DNA from: JANQRA01 sp035550735
Lineage (GTDB): Bacteria > Actinomycetota > Acidimicrobiia > Spongiisociales > ZC4RG35
Direction: 5' to 3'
DNA length: 64,000 bases
NCBI GenBank assembly: GCA_035550735.1
Contig: DASZOM010000011.1
Coordinates: 1 to 64,000 of the forward strand
Positions 1 to 8,153 of the stretch are shown here, piece after piece. The stretch's first letter is position 1. Every line of letters starts with the position of its first letter. The notes under the pieces are model-generated. The model saw only the letters and a list, made by a program, of their open reading frames with translations, was not told the origin of the DNA and searched no databases. Position numbers and translations under genes: made by a program.

Positions 1-1
1 G

Positions 2-75
2 TGGAGCTGACGGGATTTGAACCCGTGACCCCCTCGTTGCGAACGAGGTGCTCTGCCAGGCTGAGCTACAGCCCC
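2..75 (-). tRNA. tRNA-Ala (anticodon CGC)
   Basis: The reverse strand folds into a full cloverleaf. The acceptor stem is GGGGCTG paired with CAGCTCC, the D-arm contains TAGCTCAG, the anticodon stem is CCTCG/CGAGG closing the loop TTCGCAA (anticodon CGC), and the T-arm carries GGGTTCAAATCCC. The CGC anticodon reads GCG alanine codons, which suits a GC-rich genome. The 3' discriminator A is at position 2, so any CCA would lie outside the window. Confidence 0.96.
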
Positions 76-166
76 CGGGGTTGGGTCACCGATTCTACCG
101 ACCGGGTCATTTCAGGTCAGATCGCCCAATGAAACGTCCAAAAGCCCACTATTGGGCCCTGGTGCA

Positions 167-781
167 TTAGGAACGGTGTTTGCGGAGATCTTCACGTAGA
201 CGCTCCTGGACCACGGTGGCAGTGAGGTCGGCCCGGGAGCGTTCCGCGAGGGAGCGGGCGAGGTCGGTGGTGCGGCGCAGGCTGTTGGTCATGCCGTCGG
301 GATAGTCGACTTGAGCGAGGAGATCGACGATGGCATCCATGTGGGCCACGACGGCCTCGGCCTCGGCCAGCCGCTCCTTGCGCAAGAGGTCGAGCATCCG
401 GCGCCGCATCTCCCCCACCGCCTCACCGAGACCGTGCAGATAAGGGATGGGGTCGATCCCTAGGTCCACGAAGGTGGGGATCTCCGAACCGGAGAAGACC
501 GCCTGGGTGATCCTCGCCTCGGCGTACTCCTTGGCGGCGTCGGTGACGACGGGGTGGGACCACAACTCGGGATTGGTTCCCAACGCCTCGGTGATGGCGG
601 CGATCCGGGCAGAGGACTCGCCGATCAGCGCCCCGGCCTGTTCCCACTCGGAGCGATGCAGGGCCCGGATGCCGTTGGCTGCAGAGCGGATGGCGATCCT
701 CGACTCGGCTATCGCCCTCTCCCGCGCCGCGAATCGGGCGTCGAGGACATTGCGGACCTCATCGGGGAGGTCCGGGGTCAA
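167..781 (-). CDS. Translin (Trax/C3PO) family protein
   Basis: Predicted all-helical protein of 204 residues. Its pattern matches the translin/Trax fold known from eukaryotes and archaea: an N-terminal helix with RAIAESRIAIRSAANGIRALHR, an EYAE motif (E85, E88) where Trax carries catalytic EYxE acidic residues, then PYLHGLGEAVGEMRRRMLDLL, then DYPD (159-162) followed by LRRTTDLARSL. Family members bind or cleave RNA as octamers. An ATG at 814 would overlap the upstream gene by 37 bp and only adds residues that shadow it. I prefer the TTG at 781, which overlaps the upstream TGA by 4 bp, as at other joints here. It is the last gene of the galU-moeA-moaC-sepX operon. The family call rests on pattern recognition only; the substrate is unknown. 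Confidence 0.7.
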   Translation of the reverse strand: MTPDLPDEVRNVLDARFAARERAIAESRIAIRSAANGIRALHRSEWEQAGALIGESSARIAAITEALGTNPELWSHPVVTDAAKEYAEARITQAVFSGSEIPTFVDLGIDPIPYLHGLGEAVGEMRRRMLDLLRKERLAEAEAVVAHMDAIVDLLAQVDYPDGMTNSLRRTTDLARSLAERSRADLTATVVQERLREDLRKHRS

Positions 782-1218
782 TTGGCTATGACTTTGACCT
801 GAGGCTCTTCCCATTCGGTGGGTCGTTCGGCGACGTGGGTCACCTTGAGACGCTGGAGGCGACGCTGCTTCATCTGGGCGAGAGCAGCGATGTACAGACC
901 GACCAGGGATGCGAAGAAGAGCCCGACGAGCACCCAGGCGATCGACCCGTAGTAGGCGGCGGCGCCGAGGCTGCCTGCGGCGAGGAGGACCAGGACGATG
1001 AGTGTGCGTCGTCTCCGGTTGCGGATCTGGTCCTTGTGACTGGCGGCGAGGTCGGCGGCAGTGTGCTTCTGCACATGAGCCATCGAGTGGGTCCAGCGGT
1101 CGAATTCCTCGGTGGAGTTGATCGGTGTCGTCGAGCGCTCACCGAAGACGCTCGGGAGCAGGTACACGGCCCAGATGGCGACTATCACCAGCGCTGCGAT
1201 TATGAGTGGTGTATCCAT
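778..1218 (-). CDS. SepX/GlpR-like divisome membrane protein
   Basis: Protein of 146 residues with an N-terminal membrane segment (about 4-23), a charged linker, a basic RNRRRR patch (67-71) and two further membrane segments (about 72-90 and 92-115), ending in a basic cytoplasmic tail. This architecture, together with a position just downstream of galU, moeA and moaC, matches SepX/GlpR of Streptomyces and the Rv0996-type protein of mycobacteria. Those proteins support FtsZ-ring function at division sites. The assignment relies on topology and gene order more than on catalytic motifs. The start is an ATG, 48 bp after the moaC stop. Confidence 0.6.
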   Translation of the reverse strand: MDTPLIIAALVIVAIWAVYLLPSVFGERSTTPINSTEEFDRWTHSMAHVQKHTAADLAASHKDQIRNRRRRTLIVLVLLAAGSLGAAAYYGSIAWVLVGLFFASLVGLYIAALAQMKQRRLQRLKVTHVAERPTEWEEPQVKVIAN

Positions 1219-1266
1219 ATGTCAGTCACTCCGTCCGCTTCCGAAGCGTAGCCATCGAGACCTCAG

Positions 1267-1755
1267 TCAATCAACGACCTCCGAGCTCTCCCACTTGCCG
1301 GACCGTCCTCCCTCCTTGCTGAGGAGTCGGACCCGCTCGATCGTCACCCCCCGCTCGACACCTTTCACCATGTCGTAGAGCGTGAGCGCCGCCGTCGAGA
1401 CGGCGGTCATAGCCTCCATCTCGACACCGGTCTGCCCGGTCGTGGAAACGCTAGCCGTGATCGTGATGCCATGCCCAGCCGGCTCCAGCCCGATCTCGAC
1501 CGCATCGATGACGATGGGGTGGCATAGCGGGATGAGATCCGCGGTCCGCTTCGCCCCCTGGATCCCGGCGACCCTGACCACCGCCGCCGCGTCTCCCTTG
1601 GGCAGGTCGCCCGAGAAGAAGCGCTCCACCAGCCCTGGTGGCATGGCCACGAACGCCTCGGCGACCGCCCTGCGTCGTGTCGCCGGCTTGTCACCGACGT
1701 CGACCATGTGGACCTCGCCTTGCTCGTTGAGATGGGTGAGATCGCGCTCAGACAT
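1267..1755 (-). CDS. moaC: Cyclic pyranopterin monophosphate synthase MoaC
   Basis: Molybdenum cofactor biosynthesis enzyme converting 3',8-cyclo-7,8-dihydro-GTP to cyclic pyranopterin monophosphate. The 162-residue length is typical. MVDVGDKPATRR (17-28) and GAKRTADLIPLCHPI (67-81) are family signatures. K53, D128 and K131 fall where the E. coli catalytic Lys51, Asp128 and Lys131 lie. The start ATG overlaps the moeA stop by 8 bp, so the two are translationally coupled. MoaA, MoaD and MoaE are not in this window. Confidence 0.97.
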   Translation of the reverse strand: MSERDLTHLNEQGEVHMVDVGDKPATRRRAVAEAFVAMPPGLVERFFSGDLPKGDAAAVVRVAGIQGAKRTADLIPLCHPIVIDAVEIGLEPAGHGITITASVSTTGQTGVEMEAMTAVSTAALTLYDMVKGVERGVTIERVRLLSKEGGRSGKWESSEVVD

Positions 1756-2974
1756 CGGTCACCATCCTCGTCTCGACGGCGCGGAACAGCTCGAGAACGA
1801 CCGGATCGCCCGGCGCCACCCGCTCGACACGCCGGCCGAGCACGGCGAACGCGTCGGCGTTGGCCACACCGGAGAGGACATGGGAGCCCTGGCCCCCCGT
1901 CCTGGCGACACGGGGGGGCGGCCCGTGTTTCACGATTCGCACTCTGACGAACTCCTCCTTGGTCGGGTCGGAGACGAGCTCTTCTTCGGCGATCCCCATT
2001 ACCCTTGGGCGGAGCAGGGCGGTTGCGCCCTGCAGGGCGAGGATCGCCGGCCGGGCGAACTGCTCGAATGAGATGAGGACCGAGACCGGGTTCCCAGGGA
2101 GCCCGAAGAAGGGCACCCCACCGACGACGCCGAACCCCTGCGGCTTGCCCGGCTTCATCGCAACCGGATAGAAGTCGACATCTGCCTCCTCCTGGAGCAC
2201 CAGCTTGATGACGTCGTGCTCCCCCATCGACACGCCGCCCGAGCTGACGATCAGATCCGCCTCGGCGGCGGCCTCCCCGAGAGCGGAGCGAAGCGAGTCG
2301 GCGTCGTCGGCCACCCGACCCATGTCGACGGGGTCCCCGCCCGCCTCCGACACCAGCCCGAGGAGCATGGGGCGGTTGGAATCCCGGATCTTCCCGGGTG
2401 CCAACGCGGTGGTCTCTGGAGGAACCAGCTCGTCACCGGTGGACATCACGGCCACTCTCGGTCGCCTCGCCACTCGCGGGGCGACGACACCGGTGGTGGC
2501 GAGAACACCGATGTGCGCCGGGGTCAGCCTGGTCCCGGCGGCGAAGACCTCGGAGCCGGCGCGCAGGTCACCCCCCGGGGGCCGAACCGACGTGCCCTCC
2601 TCCACCGCCACTCCTATGCGCACCTTGCCGTCGTCCTCGCTCGTGTCCTCGACACGGACCACGGTGTCGGCCCCGTCCGGCATCGGGGCGCCGGTCATGA
2701 TCTTGGTCGCCTGGCCCTCACCCACCTCGGTCGTGGCAGTCCGGCCCGCGGGCACGTCCTCGATGATCTCGAGGACGGCACCTGGGGATGCGACGTCCAC
2801 GGCACGCACCGCAAACCCGTCCATCGCCGAGTTGGCGAAGCTGGGCACATCGTGAGGGGCCACGATCGCCTCAGCGAGGACCCGGCCCACCGCGTCGGTG
2901 ATGCTCACCTCTTCGCTGGTCGTTGCTCGGATCGTGGAGAGGATGTGGGCCCGGACCTCCTCGACCGTCCTCAC
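1748..2974 (-). CDS. moeA: Molybdopterin molybdenumtransferase MoeA
   Basis: Inserts molybdate into adenylylated molybdopterin to form Mo-cofactor. It has 408 residues, normal for MoeA. An N-terminal region with PSFANSAMDGFAVRA is followed by the MoCF-binding domain with STGDELVPP and SGGVSMGEHD, then VPFFGLPGNPVSVLISFEQF and a C-terminal beta domain. The open frame extends further upstream, but the GTG at 2974 overlaps the galU TGA by 4 bp (GTGA) and places the first conserved residues (RTVEEVRAHIL) right after it. Mo-enzymes using the cofactor are not visible here. Confidence 0.95.
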   Translation of the reverse strand: MRTVEEVRAHILSTIRATTSEEVSITDAVGRVLAEAIVAPHDVPSFANSAMDGFAVRAVDVASPGAVLEIIEDVPAGRTATTEVGEGQATKIMTGAPMPDGADTVVRVEDTSEDDGKVRIGVAVEEGTSVRPPGGDLRAGSEVFAAGTRLTPAHIGVLATTGVVAPRVARRPRVAVMSTGDELVPPETTALAPGKIRDSNRPMLLGLVSEAGGDPVDMGRVADDADSLRSALGEAAAEADLIVSSGGVSMGEHDVIKLVLQEEADVDFYPVAMKPGKPQGFGVVGGVPFFGLPGNPVSVLISFEQFARPAILALQGATALLRPRVMGIAEEELVSDPTKEEFVRVRIVKHGPPPRVARTGGQGSHVLSGVANADAFAVLGRRVERVAPGDPVVLELFRAVETRMVTDV

Positions 2975-3765
2975 GTGTCGAAGACGTCCTCTCCGAATTG
3001 ATGGCTGCCCAGCACCTTGGTCGCCTTGAGCAACCCCTGGGGGGTGCCCGTGTCCAGCATGTCGGTGTCGGCGACGAAGCCGCGGAGACGGCCGTTCCGA
3101 CCCAGCTCGTTGATGGCGTCGGTGAGTTGGATCTCGCCGCCGACGCCCGGCGCCGTCTTGTTGAGGATCGAGAAGACCTCGGGGGTGAACAGATACCGTC
3201 CCACCAGCCCGAGACGGGAGGGGGCCTCCTCGACTCCGGGCTTCTCCACCGCACCGGCCAGATCGAGATAGCCGTCCCGCTCCTCGGAGGCCGGGACCAC
3301 CACGCCGTACTTCGACAAGAACTCGTCGCTCAGCCGGCGAAGGCACATGACCGAGACCGCGCCTTCGTCGCTTCCCGCCGCCATGTCGGCGAGCACGTCC
3401 TTGCCGGGTCTGACGATGTTGTCGGAGAGGAGGCAGAAGAAGGGCCGATCGGCCACCATCTCCGCCGCCTCGAAGACGGCGTGCCCCAGCCCGAGCGGCT
3501 CCTCCTGGACGACGGGGCGCACCCGGATGTTCTCCAGCCCGGGGATGGGCCCGCCCAGACTGAAGTGCTGGGCGATGAGATAGCCGGCATCGAGGTCGAC
3601 CACGACGATCGCCTCCCTCGCCCCGGCCCTCGCCGCCTCCTCCACCGCATACTGGATGGCGGGCCGGTCGACGACGGTGATGAGGGCCTTGGGGACTACC
3701 CGGGTCGCCGGTCGCATCCTCGTCCCCCGCCCGGCGGCGGGTATCACTGCTACCTCGACGTTCAT
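2971..3765 (-). CDS. galU: UTP--glucose-1-phosphate uridylyltransferase
   Basis: Makes UDP-glucose from UTP and glucose-1-phosphate for cell-envelope polysaccharides. It opens with VAVIPAAGRGTRMRPATR, the nucleotide-binding GxGTR signature, followed by VPKALITVVDRPAIQYAVEEA, and carries the VEKP motif and the LVGRYLFTPEVF strand of GalU proteins. At 264 residues it is slightly shorter than the usual 290-300. The ATG at 3765 overlaps the plsY stop by 4 bp (ATGA). The longer open frame upstream only shadows plsY in another frame. Confidence 0.93.
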   Translation of the reverse strand: MNVEVAVIPAAGRGTRMRPATRVVPKALITVVDRPAIQYAVEEAARAGAREAIVVVDLDAGYLIAQHFSLGGPIPGLENIRVRPVVQEEPLGLGHAVFEAAEMVADRPFFCLLSDNIVRPGKDVLADMAAGSDEGAVSVMCLRRLSDEFLSKYGVVVPASEERDGYLDLAGAVEKPGVEEAPSRLGLVGRYLFTPEVFSILNKTAPGVGGEIQLTDAINELGRNGRLRGFVADTDMLDTGTPQGLLKATKVLGSHQFGEDVFDT

Positions 3766-4361
3766 GTCGACACCTTCTGTTCGCTTCCTCGGATCATTCT
3801 CTGGATGTTCCCCCGATGCCTCCAGACCACGAGGGCGATGGTCGCCAGCAGCCAGACCAGCCCCAGCCCGCCGACCCCTTGCCATAGAGCGAGGGGCACC
3901 GAGGCGAACACCACGATCAGCGACGCCAGCGAGGCCATCTTGATCAGCTTGAGCAGGATCAGCCAGGCGGTGACCACGATCGCTCCGACCAGCGGGACCG
4001 TGAAGAAGAGGACCCCGAGCCCGGTGGCGACACCCTTTCCCCCGCGGAAGCGATGGAAAACGGGATAACAGTGCCCGAGCACCCCACAGAGGCCGGAGAG
4101 GAAGGCCCAATGCACCTGGGGGTCGGCGACACCGGCGGCGATCATTCCCATCGCAGCGGCGACGACTCCCTTGAGGGTGTCAGCCACCAACACCATGGCC
4201 CCGGGTAGGCGGCCGATCGAGCGGATCACGTTGGAGGCACCCGGGTTGCCGCTGCCCACCTCGCGGATGTCGACCCCGTGCATCCGGGCGACCACCACGG
4301 CGAAGTCGATGCTCCCCACCACGTAGGCCGCCACCAGGGCCAGGGCGAGAGCGAGAGTCAC
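3762..4361 (-). CDS. plsY: Glycerol-3-phosphate acyltransferase PlsY
   Basis: Integral membrane enzyme transferring an acyl group from acyl-phosphate to glycerol-3-phosphate, the first step of phospholipid synthesis. About five hydrophobic segments are visible. Motif 1, GSGNPGASNV, is the SGNxGxTN signature with Ser in place of Thr. Motif 2, PVFHRFRGGKGVATGLG, carries the conserved RGGKG. Starting at the GTG at 4361 gives 199 residues, the family norm, and begins directly at the first membrane helix. Extending to the ATG at 4436 adds only unconserved residues. It heads the galU-moeA-moaC-sepX run. Confidence 0.93.
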   Translation of the reverse strand: MTLALALALVAAYVVGSIDFAVVVARMHGVDIREVGSGNPGASNVIRSIGRLPGAMVLVADTLKGVVAAAMGMIAAGVADPQVHWAFLSGLCGVLGHCYPVFHRFRGGKGVATGLGVLFFTVPLVGAIVVTAWLILLKLIKMASLASLIVVFASVPLALWQGVGGLGLVWLLATIALVVWRHRGNIQRMIRGSEQKVST

Positions 4362-4451
4362 GGCGTGATCATATTGGCCGGGGATGGAATGGAAGAGGTG
4401 TTCGGGCGGTTCTAGAGTCCTGGCTCCACCACACACGCGGTCAGATCACCC

Positions 4452-4751
4452 ATGCCCACATACGAGTACGTCTGCAAGAAGTGCGGGGAGACGATCGAGA
4501 TCTTTCAGTCGTTCTCCGACAAGCCGCTGAAGCGTCACAAGGTCTGCGGGGGCGACCTCAAGAAGGTCTTCCACGCCCGTGGCATCGTGTTCAAGGGTGA
4601 CGGCTTCTATGCGACCGATTCCAAGACGGCGTCGTCGTCCAAGTCGTCGGTCGACTCGACGTCCGACAAGGGCGACAAGAAGAGCGACGCCAAGAGCGAC
4701 AAGAGGCCGGCTGCCAAGGCGACTGCTTCCAGCGCCTCGTCCGACGACTGA
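4452..4751 (+). CDS. FmdB-type zinc ribbon protein
   Basis: Small regulatory-type protein of 99 residues. MPTYEYVCKKCGETIE is the hallmark FmdB N-terminus, with CxxC at C8/C11. In place of the usual second CPxCG knuckle it has HKVCGG, so the ligands would be C8, C11, H29 and C32. GIVFKGDGFYATDS is the conserved distal motif. The C-terminal third is a low-complexity Lys/Ser/Asp/Ala tail. The molecular role of the family is not established. It is divergent from plsY and immediately upstream of the SAF-domain gene, a common actinobacterial pairing. Confidence 0.88.
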   Translation: MPTYEYVCKKCGETIEIFQSFSDKPLKRHKVCGGDLKKVFHARGIVFKGDGFYATDSKTASSSKSSVDSTSDKGDKKSDAKSDKRPAAKATASSASSDD

Positions 4752-4795
4752 CAACCCCCTTCTCATCGCCCCGACCCGTTCGTAGCGTCTGAGCC

Positions 4796-5314
4796 ATGCT
4801 CTGGTTCGAGCCACTCCCCTACGGGCGCTGGGCGCTCGTGACGGTCATCGCCGCTTTCGCCCTCTGGGTCGAGCTGCGGCCGGACCCCACTGTGCCCCTG
4901 CCCTTCGCCATCGTCGACATCGCCCCCGGCGAGACACTCGACTCCTCCAACACGGAGATGCGGAGAGTCCCCGACGGGCTCTTCTCGCCGGCGGACCTGG
5001 GCGCCACGGCGTTCAGGGAGATCTCCACGGGAGACCCCGTGCTCCTGTCCGACGTCGGCGATCCGCTGGCGTCGGTTCCCAGTGGCTGGTGGGTGGTCGC
5101 GGTCACCCTTCCCGTGTCCGCGAGCGTCGGCGACGAGGTGACGCTGGTCTTGCTCGACACCGGCGACGAGATCGAGGGCGTGGTCGCCCATCCCGGCTCC
5201 GACGACCCGTTCGCAGCCGCCGACGGTGGCGTGGCAGTACCCCGGGAGCACGCGGCGGACGCCGCGATGGCCGCGGCCGGGGGTCGGCTCGCGGTCCTCG
5301 TCTCCACGCGCTGA
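4796..5314 (+). CDS. SAF-domain membrane protein (CpaB/RcpC-like)
   Basis: Protein of 172 residues with one N-terminal membrane anchor (about 12-30) followed by an extracytoplasmic SAF-like fold. The strand-turn AIVDIAPGETLDSSNTEMRR, the loop VPDGLFSPADLGATAFREI and GDPVLLSDV follow the SAF pattern seen in CpaB/RcpC and antifreeze-like proteins. The later half (TLPVSASVGDEVTLVLLDT) matches the RcpC beta domain. There are no pilus genes nearby, so a Flp-pilus role is doubtful. A TAGCGT hexamer at 4783-4788, 7 bp before the ATG, suggests a leaderless transcript. Confidence 0.7.
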   Translation: MLWFEPLPYGRWALVTVIAAFALWVELRPDPTVPLPFAIVDIAPGETLDSSNTEMRRVPDGLFSPADLGATAFREISTGDPVLLSDVGDPLASVPSGWWVVAVTLPVSASVGDEVTLVLLDTGDEIEGVVAHPGSDDPFAAADGGVAVPREHAADAAMAAAGGRLAVLVSTR

Positions 5315-5330
5315 GCGCTACCGTGCCGGC

Positions 5331-6104
5331 GTGCTCGCCGCCGTCATCTGGGGACTGGTCCAGGGTCTGACAGAGTTCCTCCCCATCTCCTCCTCCGGCC
5401 ACCTGGTGATCATCCCCGAGTTCCTCGACCGTCTGGGGATGACCATCGACGCTCCTAGCCTGACGGTGACCGCGGTGCTCCATCTGGGGACCCTGCTCGC
5501 GGTGTTGATCTACTTCCGCTCCGACATCCTCAAGGTGTTGCGGCTGACCCGGGAGCCTGAGGGGCGGAAGATCGCGTTGCTGGTGGGGGTGGGCACGATC
5601 CCGGCCCTGATCGGCCTGCCGCTGAAGGGCCCGTTGGAGACCTTTCAGGACGATGTCACCAAGGTGGGGATCGCATTGCTCGGGACCGCCGTCATCCTGT
5701 TCGTCGGCCAGTGGCTGGCCCGGGGCTCGCGTCAGCTGCTCGAGGGCAGGGTCCCGGACGCCGTGGTCGTCGGCATCGCCCAGGCCATCGCCCTGATCCC
5801 GGGCATCTCTCGCTCCGGGACCACGATCTCCGCAGGCAACGGCAGGCGTTTCGAGCCCACAGAGGCGGCGCGCTTCTCCTTCCTCCTCGGCATCCCTGCC
5901 ATCGCCGGGGCCGGGATCCTCTCACTGCCCGACGTCATCGCCAAAGGATCGTTCGGTGCCGAGCTGCTGGTCGGGCTGGTTGTGGCGGCCATCTCCGGGT
6001 ACGCCGCCATCGCCTTGCTCCTCGCCGCCCTGCGCAGGATCGGACTGATCCCGTTCGCCGTCTACTGCCTGATTGTCGGAGCCCTGACCGTCGCCTTCCT
6101 GTGA
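5331..6104 (+). CDS. uppP: Undecaprenyl-diphosphatase UppP/BacA
   Basis: Integral membrane phosphatase that recycles undecaprenyl diphosphate for peptidoglycan synthesis; overexpression of the family confers bacitracin resistance. The first active-site motif QGLTEFLPISSSGH occupies residues 11-24. The second, PGISRSGTTIS, lies around 157-166, with the catalytic Arg between two Ser. Multiple membrane helices and 257 residues fit the family. The GTG at 5331 sits 6 bp after a TACCGT hexamer and gives an N-terminus aligned to known UppP, unlike the upstream ATG, which overlaps the SAF gene. Confidence 0.95.
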   Translation: MLAAVIWGLVQGLTEFLPISSSGHLVIIPEFLDRLGMTIDAPSLTVTAVLHLGTLLAVLIYFRSDILKVLRLTREPEGRKIALLVGVGTIPALIGLPLKGPLETFQDDVTKVGIALLGTAVILFVGQWLARGSRQLLEGRVPDAVVVGIAQAIALIPGISRSGTTISAGNGRRFEPTEAARFSFLLGIPAIAGAGILSLPDVIAKGSFGAELLVGLVVAAISGYAAIALLLAALRRIGLIPFAVYCLIVGALTVAFL

Positions 6105-6499
6105 GCGGTCGGAATGTCCTCGGTGGCGAGCTGGAGACCTGCTCACTCGACCCGGTGACCGGCTGGTTTCGTGACGGCTCGTGTGCGACGTCGCCGGACG
6201 ACGTGGGCAGTCACACCATCTGCGCGGTGATGACCCGGGAGTTCCTCGAGCATCAGGCAGGCATCGGCAACGACCTGATCACCCCGGCGCCCGTGTTCCA
6301 GTTCCCCGGCCTGCAGCCGGGTGACCGCTGGTGCGTCACCGCGCGAAACTGGCTCCGAGCCCACGAGGACGGGCTCGCCGCTCCGGTCGTCCTGGCGGCG
6401 AGCGACGAGGGCGCACTCGAGGTCGTTCCCCTGGAGATCCTCACCCGCTACGCCGTGGACGTGCCGGACGATCCCGGCGCCCTGGGCCCCGCCATCTGA
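6101..6499 (+). CDS. DUF2237 family protein
   Basis: Protein of 132 residues recognised as DUF2237 by RNVLGGELETCSLDPVTGWFRDG at the start, SHTICAVMTREFLEHQ in the middle, then NDLITPAPVFQFPGLQPGD and the CVTARNWLRAHEDG motif. Several conserved Cys and an FL...SxxxGNDL motif are typical, but no biochemical function is established. The GTG start overlaps the uppP TGA by 4 bp, so it is co-translated with uppP. The beginning must be inferred because the open frame runs back antisense-like through uppP. Confidence 0.85.
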   Translation: MSGRNVLGGELETCSLDPVTGWFRDGSCATSPDDVGSHTICAVMTREFLEHQAGIGNDLITPAPVFQFPGLQPGDRWCVTARNWLRAHEDGLAAPVVLAASDEGALEVVPLEILTRYAVDVPDDPGALGPAI

Positions 6500-6512
6500 G
6501 ACGAGGGGCCGG

Positions 6513-8144
6513 CTACTGGCTGTAGTTGGATGACATCCGCATCGTCTCGGCGATGTGGACGTTGACCAGGGCGGGCAGCCCCGAGACCCGGGCCCGTTCC
6601 AGGGCGGGTCGGATCTGGGCGGGATCGTCGACGAACTCCCCATACCCGCCGAGCCCCCGCACCATCTCGTGATAGGGACGGATCCCGAGGTCGGTGGCGA
6701 CGAGACGGTCCGGATAGGCCATGCGATGGAAGGTCTTGATGTTGGACCACACCCCGTCATTGCCGACGACACCGATGATCGGCAGGCCCAGCCTGACCAT
6801 GGTGTCGTACTCGATCCCGTTGAATCCGAACCCACCGTCGCCGTAGACGATCCCCACCATCTTGTCGGGGAAGACGGTCTTGGCGGCGATGGCATAGGGA
6901 GCGCCGGTGCCCAGCGTCCCGAACGGCCCGGGATCGAGCACTTGCCCCGGGGTCGAGGTCCGCAGCCAGCGAGCGGTCGTGGAGACGATGTCGCCGCCAT
7001 CGACGGAGATGATCGAGTCGGTCCCGAAGAACTCGGAGACCTCGCGGGCGAACCGATGTGGCGTCACCGGCGACGAGTCGTCCGCCGCCTCCCCGAACAG
7101 CTCCTCGCTCTTGGCCGCTTCGGCGTCCATGATCTCCTTGGTCCAAACCGGCGTGTCCACCCGCCTGATCTCGTCGGCCCCATCCACCAACTGGGTGACC
7201 ACGGTCATCGGGTCGGCGGTGACGCCGATGTGGGCCGGCCGGTTCCATCCGATCTTGGCGGCGTCGGCATCCACTTGGATCACCGTCGCCCCGGCGTCGA
7301 TCTTCTCGCCATACGAGGTGCGGAAGTCCCAATCGACACCCAGGGCGAGGACCACCTCGGCCTCGGCCATCGCCCGGGACCGCAGATGGTTGCCGAGGAG
7401 GCGATGTCCGTGGGGCAACGAGCCGCGGGCTCGGCTGTTGACGAAGGTGGGGGCGTTGAGGATCTCGGCGAGGTCGGCGAGACGGTTGGGCTCGCCGGCG
7501 CGAGCCCCGGCACCGGCGAAGATCATGATCCGGTCCGCCCCGGACAGGGCCGAGCGAATGGCCGACAGCGTCGCCTCGTCGGCCCCGAAGCCGGCCGATT
7601 GCCGGTAAGCGGCGGGCATGCGGACCGCGCTCTCCTCGACCATGTCGAACTGGACGTCGAGCGGGATGTCGAGGAACACCGGGCCGCCCCTGCCGGCGAA
7701 GGCATGACGGGCCGCGGTCGCCACGTAGTCGGGGAGACGGTCGACCTGCCACGCCGTCGCCGCCCAACGAGAGATCGGCTGCAGGAGCGAGATGTGATCC
7801 ATCTCCTGGAGACCGCCTTTGAGCTCCTGGCGGATGAGATGACGTCCCCCGATCACGAGCATCGGGGTTCCGGCGTAGTAGGCGGTGGCGACTGCGGTGA
7901 CCGTGTCGGTGACACCCGGCCCGGCGGTGACCGCCGCCACACCGAGGCGCCCGGTGAGACGGGTGTAGGCCTCGGCGGCGTGCGCCGCCGTCTGCTCGTG
8001 GCGCACGTCGACGATGCGGATGCCCTCCTGCAGACAGCCGTCGAGGATGGGGACGATGTGACCGCCGGTCAGGGTGAACACGGTGTCCACGCCCTCGTTG
8101 GCAAGAGCCCGGGCGATCAGCTGGCCACCGTGGATCTTCGCCAT
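6513..8144 (-). CDS. ThDP-dependent enzyme (acetolactate synthase/2-hydroxyacyl-CoA lyase-like)
   Basis: Protein of 543 residues with the three-domain layout of acetolactate synthase relatives. The N-terminal PYR domain carries the catalytic glutamate in DVRHEQTAAHAAEAY (E50). A central Rossmann-like domain contains RIMIFAGAGARAG. The C-terminal PP domain has GDGGFGFNGIEYDTMVRLG...NDG, the GDG-N cofactor motif. Substrate specificity cannot be read from the motifs; acetolactate synthase, oxalyl-CoA decarboxylase and 2-hydroxyacyl-CoA lyase are all possible. There is no ilvN or ilvC beside it, which argues against the main branched-chain route. It lies 9 bp downstream of the DapB-type gene in a three-gene operon. 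Confidence 0.85.
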   Translation of the reverse strand: MAKIHGGQLIARALANEGVDTVFTLTGGHIVPILDGCLQEGIRIVDVRHEQTAAHAAEAYTRLTGRLGVAAVTAGPGVTDTVTAVATAYYAGTPMLVIGGRHLIRQELKGGLQEMDHISLLQPISRWAATAWQVDRLPDYVATAARHAFAGRGGPVFLDIPLDVQFDMVEESAVRMPAAYRQSAGFGADEATLSAIRSALSGADRIMIFAGAGARAGEPNRLADLAEILNAPTFVNSRARGSLPHGHRLLGNHLRSRAMAEAEVVLALGVDWDFRTSYGEKIDAGATVIQVDADAAKIGWNRPAHIGVTADPMTVVTQLVDGADEIRRVDTPVWTKEIMDAEAAKSEELFGEAADDSSPVTPHRFAREVSEFFGTDSIISVDGGDIVSTTARWLRTSTPGQVLDPGPFGTLGTGAPYAIAAKTVFPDKMVGIVYGDGGFGFNGIEYDTMVRLGLPIIGVVGNDGVWSNIKTFHRMAYPDRLVATDLGIRPYHEMVRGLGGYGEFVDDPAQIRPALERARVSGLPALVNVHIAETMRMSSNYSQ

Positions 8145-8153
8145 GAGCCAAAC

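Noticed and set aside
124..157. Inverted GCCCAAT/ATTGGGC between the translin-like gene and the tRNA as a terminator
   Set aside because: Arms are only 7 bp with a 20-base loop and no T-run; it may be chance.
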